Shown here piece by piece: positions 8,435-16,395 of a stretch of DNA of 64,000 bases (the stretch's first letter is position 1; each line of letters starts with the position of its first letter). The position numbers were made by a program, and so were the translations under genes. The notes beneath the pieces were generated by a model that was not told where the DNA came from, did no database searches, and saw nothing but the letters and a program-made list of their open reading frames with translations. The DNA comes from Clostridiaceae bacterium (GTDB taxonomy: Bacteria; Bacillota; Clostridia; Lachnospirales; Lachnospiraceae). Location: the NCBI GenBank assembly GCA_910575795.1, contig CAJTGE010000034.1, forward strand, positions 1-64,000, given 5' to 3'.

Positions 8435-8463
8435 TTGACGTATTACATATCTTGTGCTACACT
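8435..8463 (+). promoter_or_regulatory. Promoter of structured RNA leader, copy 1
   Basis: TTGACG (8435-8440), exactly 17 bp, then TACACT (8458-8463). The same geometry and flanking letters (ATATCTTGTGCTA) are found at 15786-15814 in front of the second copy. Transcription would begin near 8470. Confidence 0.7.
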
Positions 8464-8469
8464 TCCCAT

Positions 8470-8718
8470 GTAATTGATTTTTGTGCGAATCCTTTTTAGG
8501 GAGATACAGTCAGAAACGCCTGTATACGGTATCGGTTCCGCATTGCACACGTTGTTAAGTTTGTATGAATGTGCCAGCAGTATCACTACGCCCTGTAAGT
8601 GATATACCGCTGGTTTTTATTTTGGAAAATTTATAATCTCTGTTCAGAGCAGGAATGACGCTGGTTCACAGGAAACTGTGGACGCCGGAAATATCAGTGA
8701 GGTCATTCCTGTTTTTTT
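8470..8718 (+). ncRNA. Structured RNA leader with two intrinsic terminators, copy 1
   Basis: The predicted transcript starts with a three-way junction: TGTGC (8482-8486) with GCACA (8545-8549), ATACAG (8504-8509) with CTGTAT (8520-8525), and CGG (8527-8529) with CCG (8538-8540). Terminator 1 follows: CCAGCAGTATCACT (8574-8587) with AGTGATATACCGCTGG (8598-8613) and a T-run. Terminator 2 is AGGAATGAC (8651-8659) with GTCATTCCT (8702-8710), enclosing an inner CACAG/CTGTG stem and ending in seven Ts. The copy at 15820 keeps every stem, with compensatory changes. It sits upstream of the Cys-rich genes at 8789 and 9005 and may be an attenuator or a free small RNA. I do not recognise the family. Confidence 0.6.
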
Positions 8719-8788
8719 GCTGTCCGGAAGCCGGAGGGCTTATAAGGATAGAAAATATTAACAAGGAAGAAAGGAAGGTGGAGAACGA

Positions 8789-8992
8789 TTGCAGAAAGTA
8801 AGATGGCTGGATCAGGACTGTAACAAATGCGGCAGGCAGTTAAACAGCTGGGATGCCCGGTTATCAAAGACTCTGGCATATAAATATCCCTGCTGTGAAT
8901 CCTGTATCGCCGGGGAATATGATATGTCAGCGGAGAGGCTGCGGGACCGTATGGAAGACTATTTCGGGATGCGCCCCTGCCAGGGGCTGTAG
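8789..8992 (+). CDS. Small CxxC-CxxC zinc-ribbon-like protein
   Basis: A 67-residue protein starting at TTG 8789 behind AAGGAAGGTGGAG. CNKC near residue 11 and CCESC near residue 36 give four cysteines spaced as in a zinc ribbon. The remainder is charged and ends in a short helix. Function is unknown. It is followed 12 bp later by the larger Cys-rich gene at 9005, with which it probably forms an operon under the RNA leader at 8470. Confidence 0.6.
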   Translation: MQKVRWLDQDCNKCGRQLNSWDARLSKTLAYKYPCCESCIAGEYDMSAERLRDRMEDYFGMRPCQGL

Positions 8993-9004
8993 GGAGGAAT
9001 TAAG

Positions 9005-10204
9005 ATGAAAGAAGATTATAAGGAATATAACCTGTTAACAAAACGGCTGCTGGAGGAAGGGTACTCGGCGGAGCATCATCCGGATCATGTGCGGGTTGAC
9101 GTTCCCATGTGGCAGGAGAAAACCCTTGATAATTATGATGGAGGGTTTACCTATGAACGCTGGTGGATATTTGAGCAGACTTTCAAGACCCCCTGCGGCC
9201 TGCAGTGCAAAGGGCTCCAGTGCCACAGCAACATGAGTTACATGGGAATCGAGTGGACTTTTGAAAATGATATGGCTACTATCCGCTGTCCTTATGAAAA
9301 GAAAGAGTGTAAGCTGAAACATGAATATCTTCAGGAGAACAAGGTACTCAGATATGAGTGTGAGGTTCATATGGCCGAAGAAGAATATTGCTATGAAGGA
9401 AGTGTAGAGCATATCTTAAAACTGCATGATGATGAGATACGGAGACAGGAGATCAGTTTTGGACTGCAGAGGAAGGGGCGCGTCTGCCGGGAGCATATGA
9501 GGTTCAACCGGGATACACTGGAATGGGAGATGAATTATGACCCGTATTACTGCGGATTAAGCAGATGTGCAGGGATGTGTCCGGTTCTGGGGCATGAACT
9601 GGATAAGAAAAGAGGGAATGTATTCTATGATGTGAAGATATCCTATCTCAGAAATGACCTGAATGGTACACTGTTTGAGGGGCAGATAGATACCCAGATC
9701 ATCAAAGGGAAAAAGCTCTTTAACCATCCGGTGAGCATGGATATCTGTAAGACATGCGCCAGGCTCTGTCAGGACAGGATAAAAGACAAAGTACGAAACC
9801 ATTATTTTACGCAGCTGTTCTTCTCTGAATATCACGGCAGATATTTTTCCTTTGAGATCCAGAACGTCCGTGCCGGGCAGAGGGAGAGCCGGGATCTGAT
9901 GCAGGACCTGGAGGATATCCGAAACGGAATTCAGATCATCCATGCTTCTGATATGGAAAAGCACAATAAGGAAAACAATAAGGAGAGACGTCAGAGGCTG
10001 CGGGAGTCTGCAGTCAGGCGTCTGGAAAAGAAACTCCTGGAAAATGGATATGAAAGCCTCAAAGAGTTCAGTGCAGACCGCCGCCATGCAGATAAGTGGC
10101 TGGGACAGGAACGGATCGCAGAACTGGAACAGATGCGCCAGGTAAAAGAGAAGGAGAAGAGGGAGCAGCCGGTACAGATCAGCCTGTTTGAAATAGAAAC
10201 TTAA
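9005..10204 (+). CDS. Cys-rich protein of unknown function
   Basis: A 399-residue soluble protein. The first 290 residues contain many cysteines in pairs or CxxxC-like groups (TPCGLQCKGLQC, RCPYEKKEC, YYCGLSRCAGMC, CKTCARLC), suggesting several metal sites. The last 100 residues are Lys/Arg/Glu-rich and probably coiled coil (KENNKERRQRLRESAVRRLE). It ends in VQISLFEIET; a C-terminal QxSLF-like peptide can be a sliding-clamp binding motif, which would fit a role in element replication or repair, but this is inference. I recognise no family. The start at 9005 has AGGGAGG upstream. Confidence 0.6.
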   Translation: MKEDYKEYNLLTKRLLEEGYSAEHHPDHVRVDVPMWQEKTLDNYDGGFTYERWWIFEQTFKTPCGLQCKGLQCHSNMSYMGIEWTFENDMATIRCPYEKKECKLKHEYLQENKVLRYECEVHMAEEEYCYEGSVEHILKLHDDEIRRQEISFGLQRKGRVCREHMRFNRDTLEWEMNYDPYYCGLSRCAGMCPVLGHELDKKRGNVFYDVKISYLRNDLNGTLFEGQIDTQIIKGKKLFNHPVSMDICKTCARLCQDRIKDKVRNHYFTQLFFSEYHGRYFSFEIQNVRAGQRESRDLMQDLEDIRNGIQIIHASDMEKHNKENNKERRQRLRESAVRRLEKKLLENGYESLKEFSADRRHADKWLGQERIAELEQMRQVKEKEKREQPVQISLFEIET

Positions 10205-10336
10205 AAGTTTTAATAATTAGCCAAAGTAAAATATATAACTTTCTACACTTGTAATTTTTCTTTTAACCTTATTGACTTATCTGTTATTTCTGTATATACT
10301 GTATATGTATTTAAAAGTACAGTTGGAGGTGATGAT

Positions 10337-10717
10337 TTGCACATAATTTTATCGAACAGTTCTAAATTACCTATTTATGGGCAAATTAAAGAACAAATTA
10401 TAATACAGATACTATCTGGTGAGTTACAAGAAAATGAAATGCTCCCCTCTTTGCGACAGTTAGCAAAAGATTTGAAGATAAGTGTTCTTACAACAACACG
10501 AGCTTATAACGAATTAGAAGAAGCAGGATATATTACCAGTCGCCCCGGCAAAGGATTCTTTGTCATGTCGAGGTGTTCTGATTTGCTTCGTGAACAGCTT
10601 ATCAAAGAGGTTGAAAGCAATCTTAATGCTGCTATTATGGCTTCTCAAAGAGCAAATATGACCGACACAGAATTAGTAGAATTATTAAAACTATTATTGG
10701 AGGTAAATAATGACTAA
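10337..10717 (+). CDS. GntR family regulator (YtrA type)
   Basis: A 126-residue GntR regulator of the short YtrA subfamily. It has an N-terminal winged helix (PIYGQIKEQIIIQILSGEL, then LPSLRQLAKDLKISVLTTTRAY and GYITSRPGKGFFV) and only a short helical C-terminus without an effector domain. The start is TTG 10337, chosen because a full GGAGGTGAT precedes it. YtrA-type repressors usually control the ABC genes they precede. Here the next gene overlaps by 8 bp. The block from here to about 12.5 kb is clearly more AT-rich than its neighbours, pointing to separate acquisition. Confidence 0.9.
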   Translation: MHIILSNSSKLPIYGQIKEQIIIQILSGELQENEMLPSLRQLAKDLKISVLTTTRAYNELEEAGYITSRPGKGFFVMSRCSDLLREQLIKEVESNLNAAIMASQRANMTDTELVELLKLLLEVNND

Positions 10718-11570
10718 AAATTATTTGGAGCTTCGAAACGTAAGAAAAAATTTTTCTGATTTCACTTTAGATGATATATCTTTCTCGCTTCCCAAAGGGT
10801 ATATAATGGGGCTTATCGGCCCAAACGGTGCAGGAAAGACAACAACTATCAAGCTGATTTTGAATATGCTTGAAAAAGACAATGGTATTATAACAGTATT
10901 TGGGCTTGATAGTGTCAAACAGGAACATCAGTTTAAGCAAAACGTTGGTGTAGTTTTTGACAACAACCCATATGTTGATGAATGGACAATAGCTGAAACA
11001 GAAAAAGCCATTTCACCGTTTTATGACACATGGGGGCACCATATATTTTCAGAAACACTTGAACGTTTCCAGCTATCACCAAAAACCAAAGTCGGAAATC
11101 TATCCCGTGGTATGCAAATGAAACTAATGCTTTCAATTGCATTTTCCCATGATGCAAAAATGCTTATTTTAGATGAACCAACAAGCGGACTTGATCCTTT
11201 GACACGGGATGAGTTACTTGAGATGTTGCAAGAATATATTAAGGATGGGAATAAAAGTGTTCTGTTTTCTACACATATTACAACAGACCTACAAAGAGTA
11301 GCAGATTATATAACTTTACTTGCAAATGGAAAACTGATATTTACAGGTAGTATGGATGAGCTTTTACAAAAATACCGAGTTATAAAAGGAGCACCAAATG
11401 AGCTTACGCCAGAGTTAAACGAATGCATTATCGGCTTACGAAAAACAGATATTGGATTTGAGGGATTGATTGATGCAAGTACAATGCAGCTATATAAGGG
11501 ATATATCTCTGATATTCCAACGATAGACGAGATTGTTATCTATATCGGCAGAGGAGGGCATTTAGCATGA
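10710..11570 (+). CDS. ABC transporter ATP-binding protein
   Basis: A 286-residue ABC ATPase of the BcrA/YtrB export type. Walker A is GPNGAGKTT, the signature is LSRGMQMKL, Walker B with the catalytic Glu is MLILDEPTSGLD, and the H-loop is STHITTD. The last 75 residues form the variable tail common in this class. It overlaps the GntR gene (ATG inside its last codons) and the permease gene at the other end, so the three are translated together. Such sets export or give resistance to peptides or lipid-targeting compounds; the substrate cannot be read. Confidence 0.9.
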   Translation: MTKNYLELRNVRKNFSDFTLDDISFSLPKGYIMGLIGPNGAGKTTTIKLILNMLEKDNGIITVFGLDSVKQEHQFKQNVGVVFDNNPYVDEWTIAETEKAISPFYDTWGHHIFSETLERFQLSPKTKVGNLSRGMQMKLMLSIAFSHDAKMLILDEPTSGLDPLTRDELLEMLQEYIKDGNKSVLFSTHITTDLQRVADYITLLANGKLIFTGSMDELLQKYRVIKGAPNELTPELNECIIGLRKTDIGFEGLIDASTMQLYKGYISDIPTIDEIVIYIGRGGHLA

Positions 11571-12211
11571 GTAATACTTTTAATATGGCAAGGCTTGATT
11601 TTTATACATTAAAAAGCCAAATGACAACATACATGGTTATTCCTACTGTAGCGTTATTTTTTTCTTTAACAGGGTTATCTTTATCTGCATTGGGTTTTAC
11701 TGCTGCATGGTTGGTGTTGATTGTGAATACAAATTTATTTGCTATTCAAGAAAAGTATGGGTTGGAACGTTTATACAGTTCATTGGCTCTTAATAAAAAA
11801 AGTGTTGTTTTGGGACGTTATATTTCGGCAACACTTAACTATCTCTTTGGCTATTTCGTGGTTATTATAGTAGGAGTTATAATATCATTTATACAAGGAC
11901 ACGCTAATTTCTACAATGGTATTATTGAAGGTTTTTGTATTTCTCTGCTTACATTTACGCTTGTTTCAGCAATTCAACTACCCATATATTTTGTTGTTGG
12001 ATATACAAAGGGTCGTATTATTTCCATGATACCATTCTTGATAATTGCTGGTTTAGTCATATTGCAAGCCTTAAATGAAAGGTTGGAAAGAGTTATTCGA
12101 TCTGTTTTAGATTATGGAAATAGTATTTATGCTATTTGCTTGATTAGTAGTATTGTAATAATGGTAGTATCATATTATATTTCCGTATCTTGCTATAAAA
12201 AACGGCAGTGA
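11567..12211 (+). CDS. ABC-2 type permease
   Basis: A 214-residue integral membrane protein with about six hydrophobic segments (for example TYMVIPTVALFFSLTGLSL, LFGYFVVIIVGVIISF, ICLISSIVIMVVSYYI). Size and position match ABC-2 permease partners of YtrB/BcrA ATPases. Its ATG overlaps the TGA of the ATPase gene. It would form a dimer with two copies of the ATPase. Confidence 0.85.
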   Translation: MSNTFNMARLDFYTLKSQMTTYMVIPTVALFFSLTGLSLSALGFTAAWLVLIVNTNLFAIQEKYGLERLYSSLALNKKSVVLGRYISATLNYLFGYFVVIIVGVIISFIQGHANFYNGIIEGFCISLLTFTLVSAIQLPIYFVVGYTKGRIISMIPFLIIAGLVILQALNERLERVIRSVLDYGNSIYAICLISSIVIMVVSYYISVSCYKKRQ

Positions 12212-12223
12212 ATGGAGGTTCAA

Positions 12224-12484
12224 ATGAATAATTATAAAGAATTGGAGAATTATCTTATAAATAGTGGCAATGCCACAGTCAAATTATCTTTTGACAATCT
12301 AAAAGAAATATTGGGTATTGAAGTTAATTACAATATTGCTCTGCATATACAAAAGAATTTTCATTGTACCTACAAGGTTGACTATATTTCTAAAAAAGAG
12401 AAATATATTAGTTTTTGTAAAACTGAAATGCAAAATGATGATGGAACAACAATCACAACATTAACTTCGATGTTATGGTGGTAA
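12224..12484 (+). CDS. Small protein of unknown function in the GntR/ABC cassette
   Basis: An 86-residue protein starting at ATG 12224, five bases after GGAGG; an in-frame ATG at 12212 overlaps that site and is less likely. The first half, with YKELENYLINSGN and VKLSFDNLKEILGI, reminds me of the N-terminus of DUF7662-type small proteins, but the second half does not fit and I do not assign it. It ends with TTLTSMLWW. It is the last gene of the AT-rich operon. Confidence 0.55.
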   Translation: MNNYKELENYLINSGNATVKLSFDNLKEILGIEVNYNIALHIQKNFHCTYKVDYISKKEKYISFCKTEMQNDDGTTITTLTSMLWW

Positions 12485-13119
12485 AGAAGCTGTTTTAATG
12501 GAAGAATGAAAACTGGCTTTTATGTCCTATCCTATAGAATAAAATATGGGTAAAAACATGAAGTGACATATTGCTTGAAAACTTTCTGATATTTTGTCTA
12601 AAGTATAAGCAGGAAACTTGGCGTACAACAATGTTATATCTATACAGACGCTAAACGCAGATACCCGTGTTATAATAGGAACAAGTTAGAAGAACCCAGT
12701 AAAATCAAGGGATTTCACTAACTTGTTCTCTTGTTTTTTGCCCGAAAACGGGCAACGGAATCACAGCATTTCTGGTTTCCGTCCGGAAGCCGTACATTTA
12801 TTGCTGGGCAGCAGTATGAAAGTTTGATAGAGATTAAAGCAACCATACCATCCTATGGAGGTGGATTTGAAGGTTCGAAATCCTTATAAATGCTGACAGG
12901 TTGCAACGGGGTCAATGGCTTGGCTTTTTTGACAAGTCAATGATTATTCTATTTTGTTGCTGACATATTTCGTATTTCATCACGATTTCCTTTATTAGCT
13001 GTAATATACAATCTGCTGACTTTATAGAAATTGCTTTCTTGAACATAAAGAGAGCCAACAAACTATGATTTTCTCAAAATCTGTCAGCTCTGTGTCTTTT
13101 ATGCGTCTGGCTCTTAACT
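12485..13119. other. Intergenic region with a hairpin and an ORF remnant
   Basis: GAACAAGTTAG (12679-12689) and CTAACTTGTTC (12718-12728) form a perfect 11-bp stem followed by a T-rich stretch, possibly a terminator. An open frame at 12722-12889 without a start reads ESQHFWFPSGSRTFIAGQQY and ends shortly after; it looks like the tail of a deleted gene. The rest shows no gene. Confidence 0.4.
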
Positions 13120-13295
13120 TTATTCAAATTGTTTCCTGATAACGGTTATATGTAATTCTTTTACATCAAGCAAATTTTCCTGTTTACATTTCGGACAGTA
13201 AAGGGGGGATTTTTCAATTCTGTATCTATTCGTATTTGTAACCTTGTTTTGCGCCTAAAGACAGGGCAATAAATCCACTCTGTTTTCCCGTTCAT
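13120..13295 (-). pseudogene. Cysteine-rich KTR-type gene, frameshifted
   Basis: Reading on the minus strand from ATG 13295, the frame gives KTEWIYCPVFRRKTR and then IRIDTELKN, matching the small cysteine-rich KTR proteins common beside Firmicute mobile elements. At the run of six Cs near 13205 the frame breaks. The next frame continues YCPKCKQENLLDVKELHITV to TAA at 13120. The expected second cysteine of the first pair is Phe (CPVF). The start is also read through from the FMN-binding gene upstream, making a fusion. The protein is almost certainly non-functional. Confidence 0.65.
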
Positions 13296-13709
13296 TTTCT
13301 GTTTTCCCGTTAGGGCATTTTCAACAGCTTTCTTTATGACGGTACTTGAATTTGTTGCCCCTGATACAGCGTCAACCTCTATTTTCTGTTCTGCAACGAT
13401 TCTGTCAACAACAACTTCTGCAGGGCTTCCACGCCCATTTTTATGTTCCAGAATATCAATGTTTGTAATTACTCCGTTTTGAACGGTTACTTCCACTTTG
13501 GCATAAACAAAATCCACGTCATATTCTCCAACATAAACTCCGTTGGGAACATCAGTAATATCTACGTTGCCAAACGTTATTTCTTTTACTGCTATTTTAT
13601 AATCTGCCACACTTTTCAGATGAACTGCCGTAAAAATCAAACTAATAAGGAAAAGAAGAATTGCTGTAAAAGATAGGATTCTCTTTGGGGATAATTTCAT
13701 TTCAGACAC
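13161..13709 (-). CDS. FMN-binding domain membrane protein, fused to KTR remnant
   Basis: A 182-residue frame. Residues 10-33 are a membrane anchor (ILSFTAILLFLISLIFTAVH). An FMN-binding domain follows (about 50-140) with the flavinylation-type motif DAVSGATNSSTVIKKA, whose threonine carries covalent FMN in related proteins such as RnfG/NqrC. Such domains act outside the membrane in electron transfer. From about residue 143 (MNGKTEWIYCPVF) the sequence is no longer FMN-binding but the start of a cysteine-rich KTR protein, so the natural stop appears lost. There is no Rnf or Nqr gene nearby. Confidence 0.75.
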   Translation of the reverse strand: MSEMKLSPKRILSFTAILLFLISLIFTAVHLKSVADYKIAVKEITFGNVDITDVPNGVYVGEYDVDFVYAKVEVTVQNGVITNIDILEHKNGRGSPAEVVVDRIVAEQKIEVDAVSGATNSSTVIKKAVENALTGKQKMNGKTEWIYCPVFRRKTRLQIRIDTELKNPPFTVRNVNRKICLM

Positions 13710-13942
13710 CTCTCAATCTTTTCCGAAACTTCTCATTTTAACAAATACGGAAAGGAAAAGAATGGATTGAGAACTGGAAATCAAGGATGGCGTCTATCTT
13801 CCGGAAAAGGGGATCCGACAGAGGAAACTGTCAAAGTGGGGTGCTTGTGGCTTTGTTGGTTTTGGGGTATAATGGCTGTGGATGCAAAAAATATAATTGT
13901 TTTTGTCTGAAAAGAAGCTGGATTAAGGAGAGAGGTGAGATA

Positions 13943-15025
13943 GTGACAAAAACAGAACTGATAGATATGTTGGATAAATATAAGATGGGGTTATTGTCAA
14001 AAGCGACAGATGGAACGATTGATGATAAATATTATATTCAGGCAAGAAATACTTTGTTGGAAAACATAAGCATTAAAGAGCAGATTCCCAAATTTATCAA
14101 AAGCTGCAGGACAGCAGATGAGTTTAGAAGATATATGCAGAGTGAGTCCGGAAACTATGCGGGAAGAAGGAAGCTAATTACGGATTCTATAAACCGTTTG
14201 ATTGAATACATAGAAGAACATTTTGATGAAGAAGCGGATCCGTTTCTGCAGATAAAACAGTATAAAAGAGTGGAACAGATAGGCTCTGGGGGATTTGGCT
14301 CTGTTTTTAAATACCACAATGATTGTTTGGATATGGATTTTGCGGTGAAGATATATTCTCCTATTTTTGTATCATCAGATGAGCAGGAAGATGGAGAGAG
14401 GCGTTTTTTCAGAGAGGCTAAGATGCTGTTTCAGTTAAATCATATGAATATTGTTAAAATATATGACGCTGGAAGAATGGCAGAAGGTCCATTCATAAGG
14501 ATGGAATATATTGAAGGCTATGATTTGATTGGATTACAGAAAAAGTATGGTGCACTAAGCTTTGAAAATAGCCTAAAAGTAATCAGGCCTATTCTGAATG
14601 GATTGGAATATGCTCATGGAAAGGGTATCGTACATAGGGATTTAAAGCCGAGTAATGTAGTGTTCTCTACGAAAGAGAAGCTGTTTAAGATTATTGATTT
14701 TGGTGTCAGTGCTTTTTTAGATACGGATAATAATACAAAACTTACCAAAACAGGAGAAGCTGTGGCAGGCGGAGCCTTTATCGATCCTTTATTGCAGGAA
14801 AATCCTAAATTGAGGGATTGCAGGAGTGACATATATTCGATAGGGGCAATCTGGTATTGGTTGCTTTGTGGGAGGGCTCCCCATGGGGGTGATATGAAAT
14901 CATATTTAGGCAACGCCGCTCCGCATTTGTCAGATGAGCAGATGGATGTTGTGATGAAGTGCCTGGCAGGGGATTTGGAAGATAGATATAGGAACTGTAG
15001 AGAGTTATTGGCAACGATTAGTTAA
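13943..15025 (+). CDS. Serine/threonine protein kinase
   Basis: A Hanks-type kinase of 360 residues, started at GTG 13943 behind GAGAGGTGAG; longer in-frame starts lack a site. The first 105 residues are a separate helical domain (TKTELIDMLDKYKMGLLSKA, IPKFIKSCRTADEFRRYMQ), which resembles, from memory only, N-terminal domains of bacterial conflict proteins. The kinase domain has GSGGFGSVF at about 113-121, AVK lysine 136, HRDLKPSN at 231-238 and DFG at 252-254, so it should be active. There is no membrane segment or PASTA repeat, so it is not a PrkC-type cell-wall kinase. A small gene follows 25 bp later. The setting in an element's cargo bay suggests a defence or regulatory role (inference). 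Confidence 0.9.
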   Translation: MTKTELIDMLDKYKMGLLSKATDGTIDDKYYIQARNTLLENISIKEQIPKFIKSCRTADEFRRYMQSESGNYAGRRKLITDSINRLIEYIEEHFDEEADPFLQIKQYKRVEQIGSGGFGSVFKYHNDCLDMDFAVKIYSPIFVSSDEQEDGERRFFREAKMLFQLNHMNIVKIYDAGRMAEGPFIRMEYIEGYDLIGLQKKYGALSFENSLKVIRPILNGLEYAHGKGIVHRDLKPSNVVFSTKEKLFKIIDFGVSAFLDTDNNTKLTKTGEAVAGGAFIDPLLQENPKLRDCRSDIYSIGAIWYWLLCGRAPHGGDMKSYLGNAAPHLSDEQMDVVMKCLAGDLEDRYRNCRELLATIS

Positions 15026-15050
15026 AAAAATATAGAAAGAAGGTTATAGT

Positions 15051-15473
15051 ATGCAACAGCTTTTTATGGCAGGAAATCAGTTTCAAAATCATATATGGAC
15101 GAAGTTTAATCTTGATATTACTTCGGCATCAGCAAATATGTCAAATGTCAAGGGTAAAGAAAAATTGGTATATGAATATGTAAGGGACATATCGTCTCTT
15201 TTTCAGCCAGTACGATATGGCCTGCAGGATAATCCAATGGGACTTTATTCTGACTATGAATCTTTTAAAAAGCATTTTGTAAGGTATTGGAAGAACGCAT
15301 TAGACATTTCCAGAGCAGACTTGGATGAGGTTAGGGATATTTTTGATGATGAAGTGTCCACTCAGGAGAGTTGCAAAAACCGGGCGGTTACATCAGTATT
15401 TTTTGAAAATGGTAAAGCACTTACGATAGAGGATTGTTTAAATGCAATATATGAAGTATTGAAAATTGTATAA
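15051..15473 (+). CDS. Unknown protein paired with the kinase
   Basis: A 140-residue soluble protein I do not recognise. It contains no membrane segment or cysteine cluster. Notable stretches are FKKHFVRYWKNALDISRADLD and an acidic VRDIFDDEVSTQESC. It lies 25 bp after the kinase stop with AGAAAGAAGG upstream and is followed by a terminator, so the two genes form a closed two-gene operon. It may be the kinase's substrate or partner; this rests on position only. Confidence 0.65.
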   Translation: MQQLFMAGNQFQNHIWTKFNLDITSASANMSNVKGKEKLVYEYVRDISSLFQPVRYGLQDNPMGLYSDYESFKKHFVRYWKNALDISRADLDEVRDIFDDEVSTQESCKNRAVTSVFFENGKALTIEDCLNAIYEVLKIV

Positions 15474-15528
15474 AGGTAGTTTTGATGTAAAGAAAGAAGT
15501 TTAAAATTTTGTCCTTTACTTGACACAG

Positions 15529-15578
15529 CAGAGCCGATGAACAAGTGATTAAATCATAAGTTTGTCGGTTCTGTTTAA
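15529..15578 (+). terminator. Intrinsic terminator of the kinase operon
   Basis: CAGAGCCGA (15529-15537) pairs with TCGGTTCTG (15565-15573), with one G-T pair, followed by TTT. The inner region also pairs weakly (ACAAG with the later TTGT). Confidence 0.6.
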
Positions 15579-15785
15579 GTAAAAATCTTTTAACTTAGCA
15601 ATGATTTTTAACTTATGAGCCGTTTTTGATATAGGATATACCAGTGGAAAACAGCATAATGCACCGAAAGAAAAGGGGCATGGAATAACTTCATAAGTCT
15701 TCATCGTTTTAATAGTTGTTATTATAACATAGATCTAAGAGCGCAAAAATAACATTTATGGAAACTATATATAGTGTTCAATAGC

Positions 15786-15814
15786 TTGACTAAATCAATA
15801 TCTTGTGCTAAACT
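15786..15814 (+). promoter_or_regulatory. Promoter of structured RNA leader, copy 2
   Basis: TTGACT (15786-15791), exactly 17 bp, then TAAACT (15809-15814), with the same ATATCTTGTGCTA context as at 8458. Transcription would begin near 15820. Confidence 0.7.
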
Positions 15815-15819
15815 GTCCT

Positions 15820-16068
15820 TGTAATTGATTTTTGTGCGTACCCATATGGGAAATACAGTCCGTTCAGGCTGTATGCGGAGCATCTTCCGCATTGCACACG
15901 CTGTTAAGTTTGTATTTTTGTGCCAGTAGTACCATTATGCCCTCCGGGCAGTGGTTTACTGGCTTTTTTTATTTTAAGGGATTGCTTTCCTTTTCAGAGT
16001 GGAAATGACTTTGGTTCATGGAGATCCATGAACGCCAGGGATTTGGTGGATGGTCATTTCCGCTTTTT
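15820..16068 (+). ncRNA. Structured RNA leader with two intrinsic terminators, copy 2
   Basis: The same architecture as copy 1 at 8470: TGTGC (15833-15837)/GCACA (15894-15898), ATACAG (15853-15858)/CTGTAT (15869-15874) and GCGGA (15875-15879)/TCCGC (15886-15890). Terminator 1 runs from GCCAGTA (15922) to TACTGGC (15963) plus seven Ts. Terminator 2 is GGAAATGAC (16001-16009)/GTCATTTCC (16053-16061) plus a T-run, with an inner TTCATGG/CCATGAA stem. Unpaired blocks such as GTTAAGTTTGTAT are identical between copies, while stem letters differ in pairs. It precedes the replication operon at 16232. A further hairpin GAATCATT/AATGATTC lies at 16107-16136. Confidence 0.6.
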
Positions 16069-16231
16069 TATTTGCCCAAATGCTGGTAAACAGCTTTGAG
16101 GATAAAGAATCATTGGGCCGACAGGCGAAATGATTCGCTACCCAAACGAAGCAGAGCAGAGTTTGGGGTTCCCGCAGTTTTATGGAGCGAGGAACGAGCG
16201 CAATAAAAATTTAGAAAGGCAGGTAGAAAAA

Positions 16232-16393
16232 ATGAGCACAAGAAACAAAAAGGCCGGCAGGAGCTGGCAGAAACAGCCGGCAGGTTACCCGTTCAGGGAT
16301 ACGGCCGTCCAGAAAGAAAATGACCAGTACTGGAAGAACTGTACCACGATCCGGACAGTAAACTTCACGCACAGGGCCAGAAGGGGGGCGTGA
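16232..16393 (+). CDS. Small basic protein heading the replication operon
   Basis: A 53-residue, Lys/Arg-rich protein (MSTRNKKAGRSWQKQPAG at the start, RTVNFTHRARRGA at the end). The in-frame extension to 16130 lacks a ribosome site, whereas ATG 16232 follows AGAAAGGCAGG. It ends 2 bp before the nuclease start. Composition suggests nucleic-acid binding. No family recognised. Confidence 0.5.
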   Translation: MSTRNKKAGRSWQKQPAGYPFRDTAVQKENDQYWKNCTTIRTVNFTHRARRGA

Positions 16394-16395
16394 CC

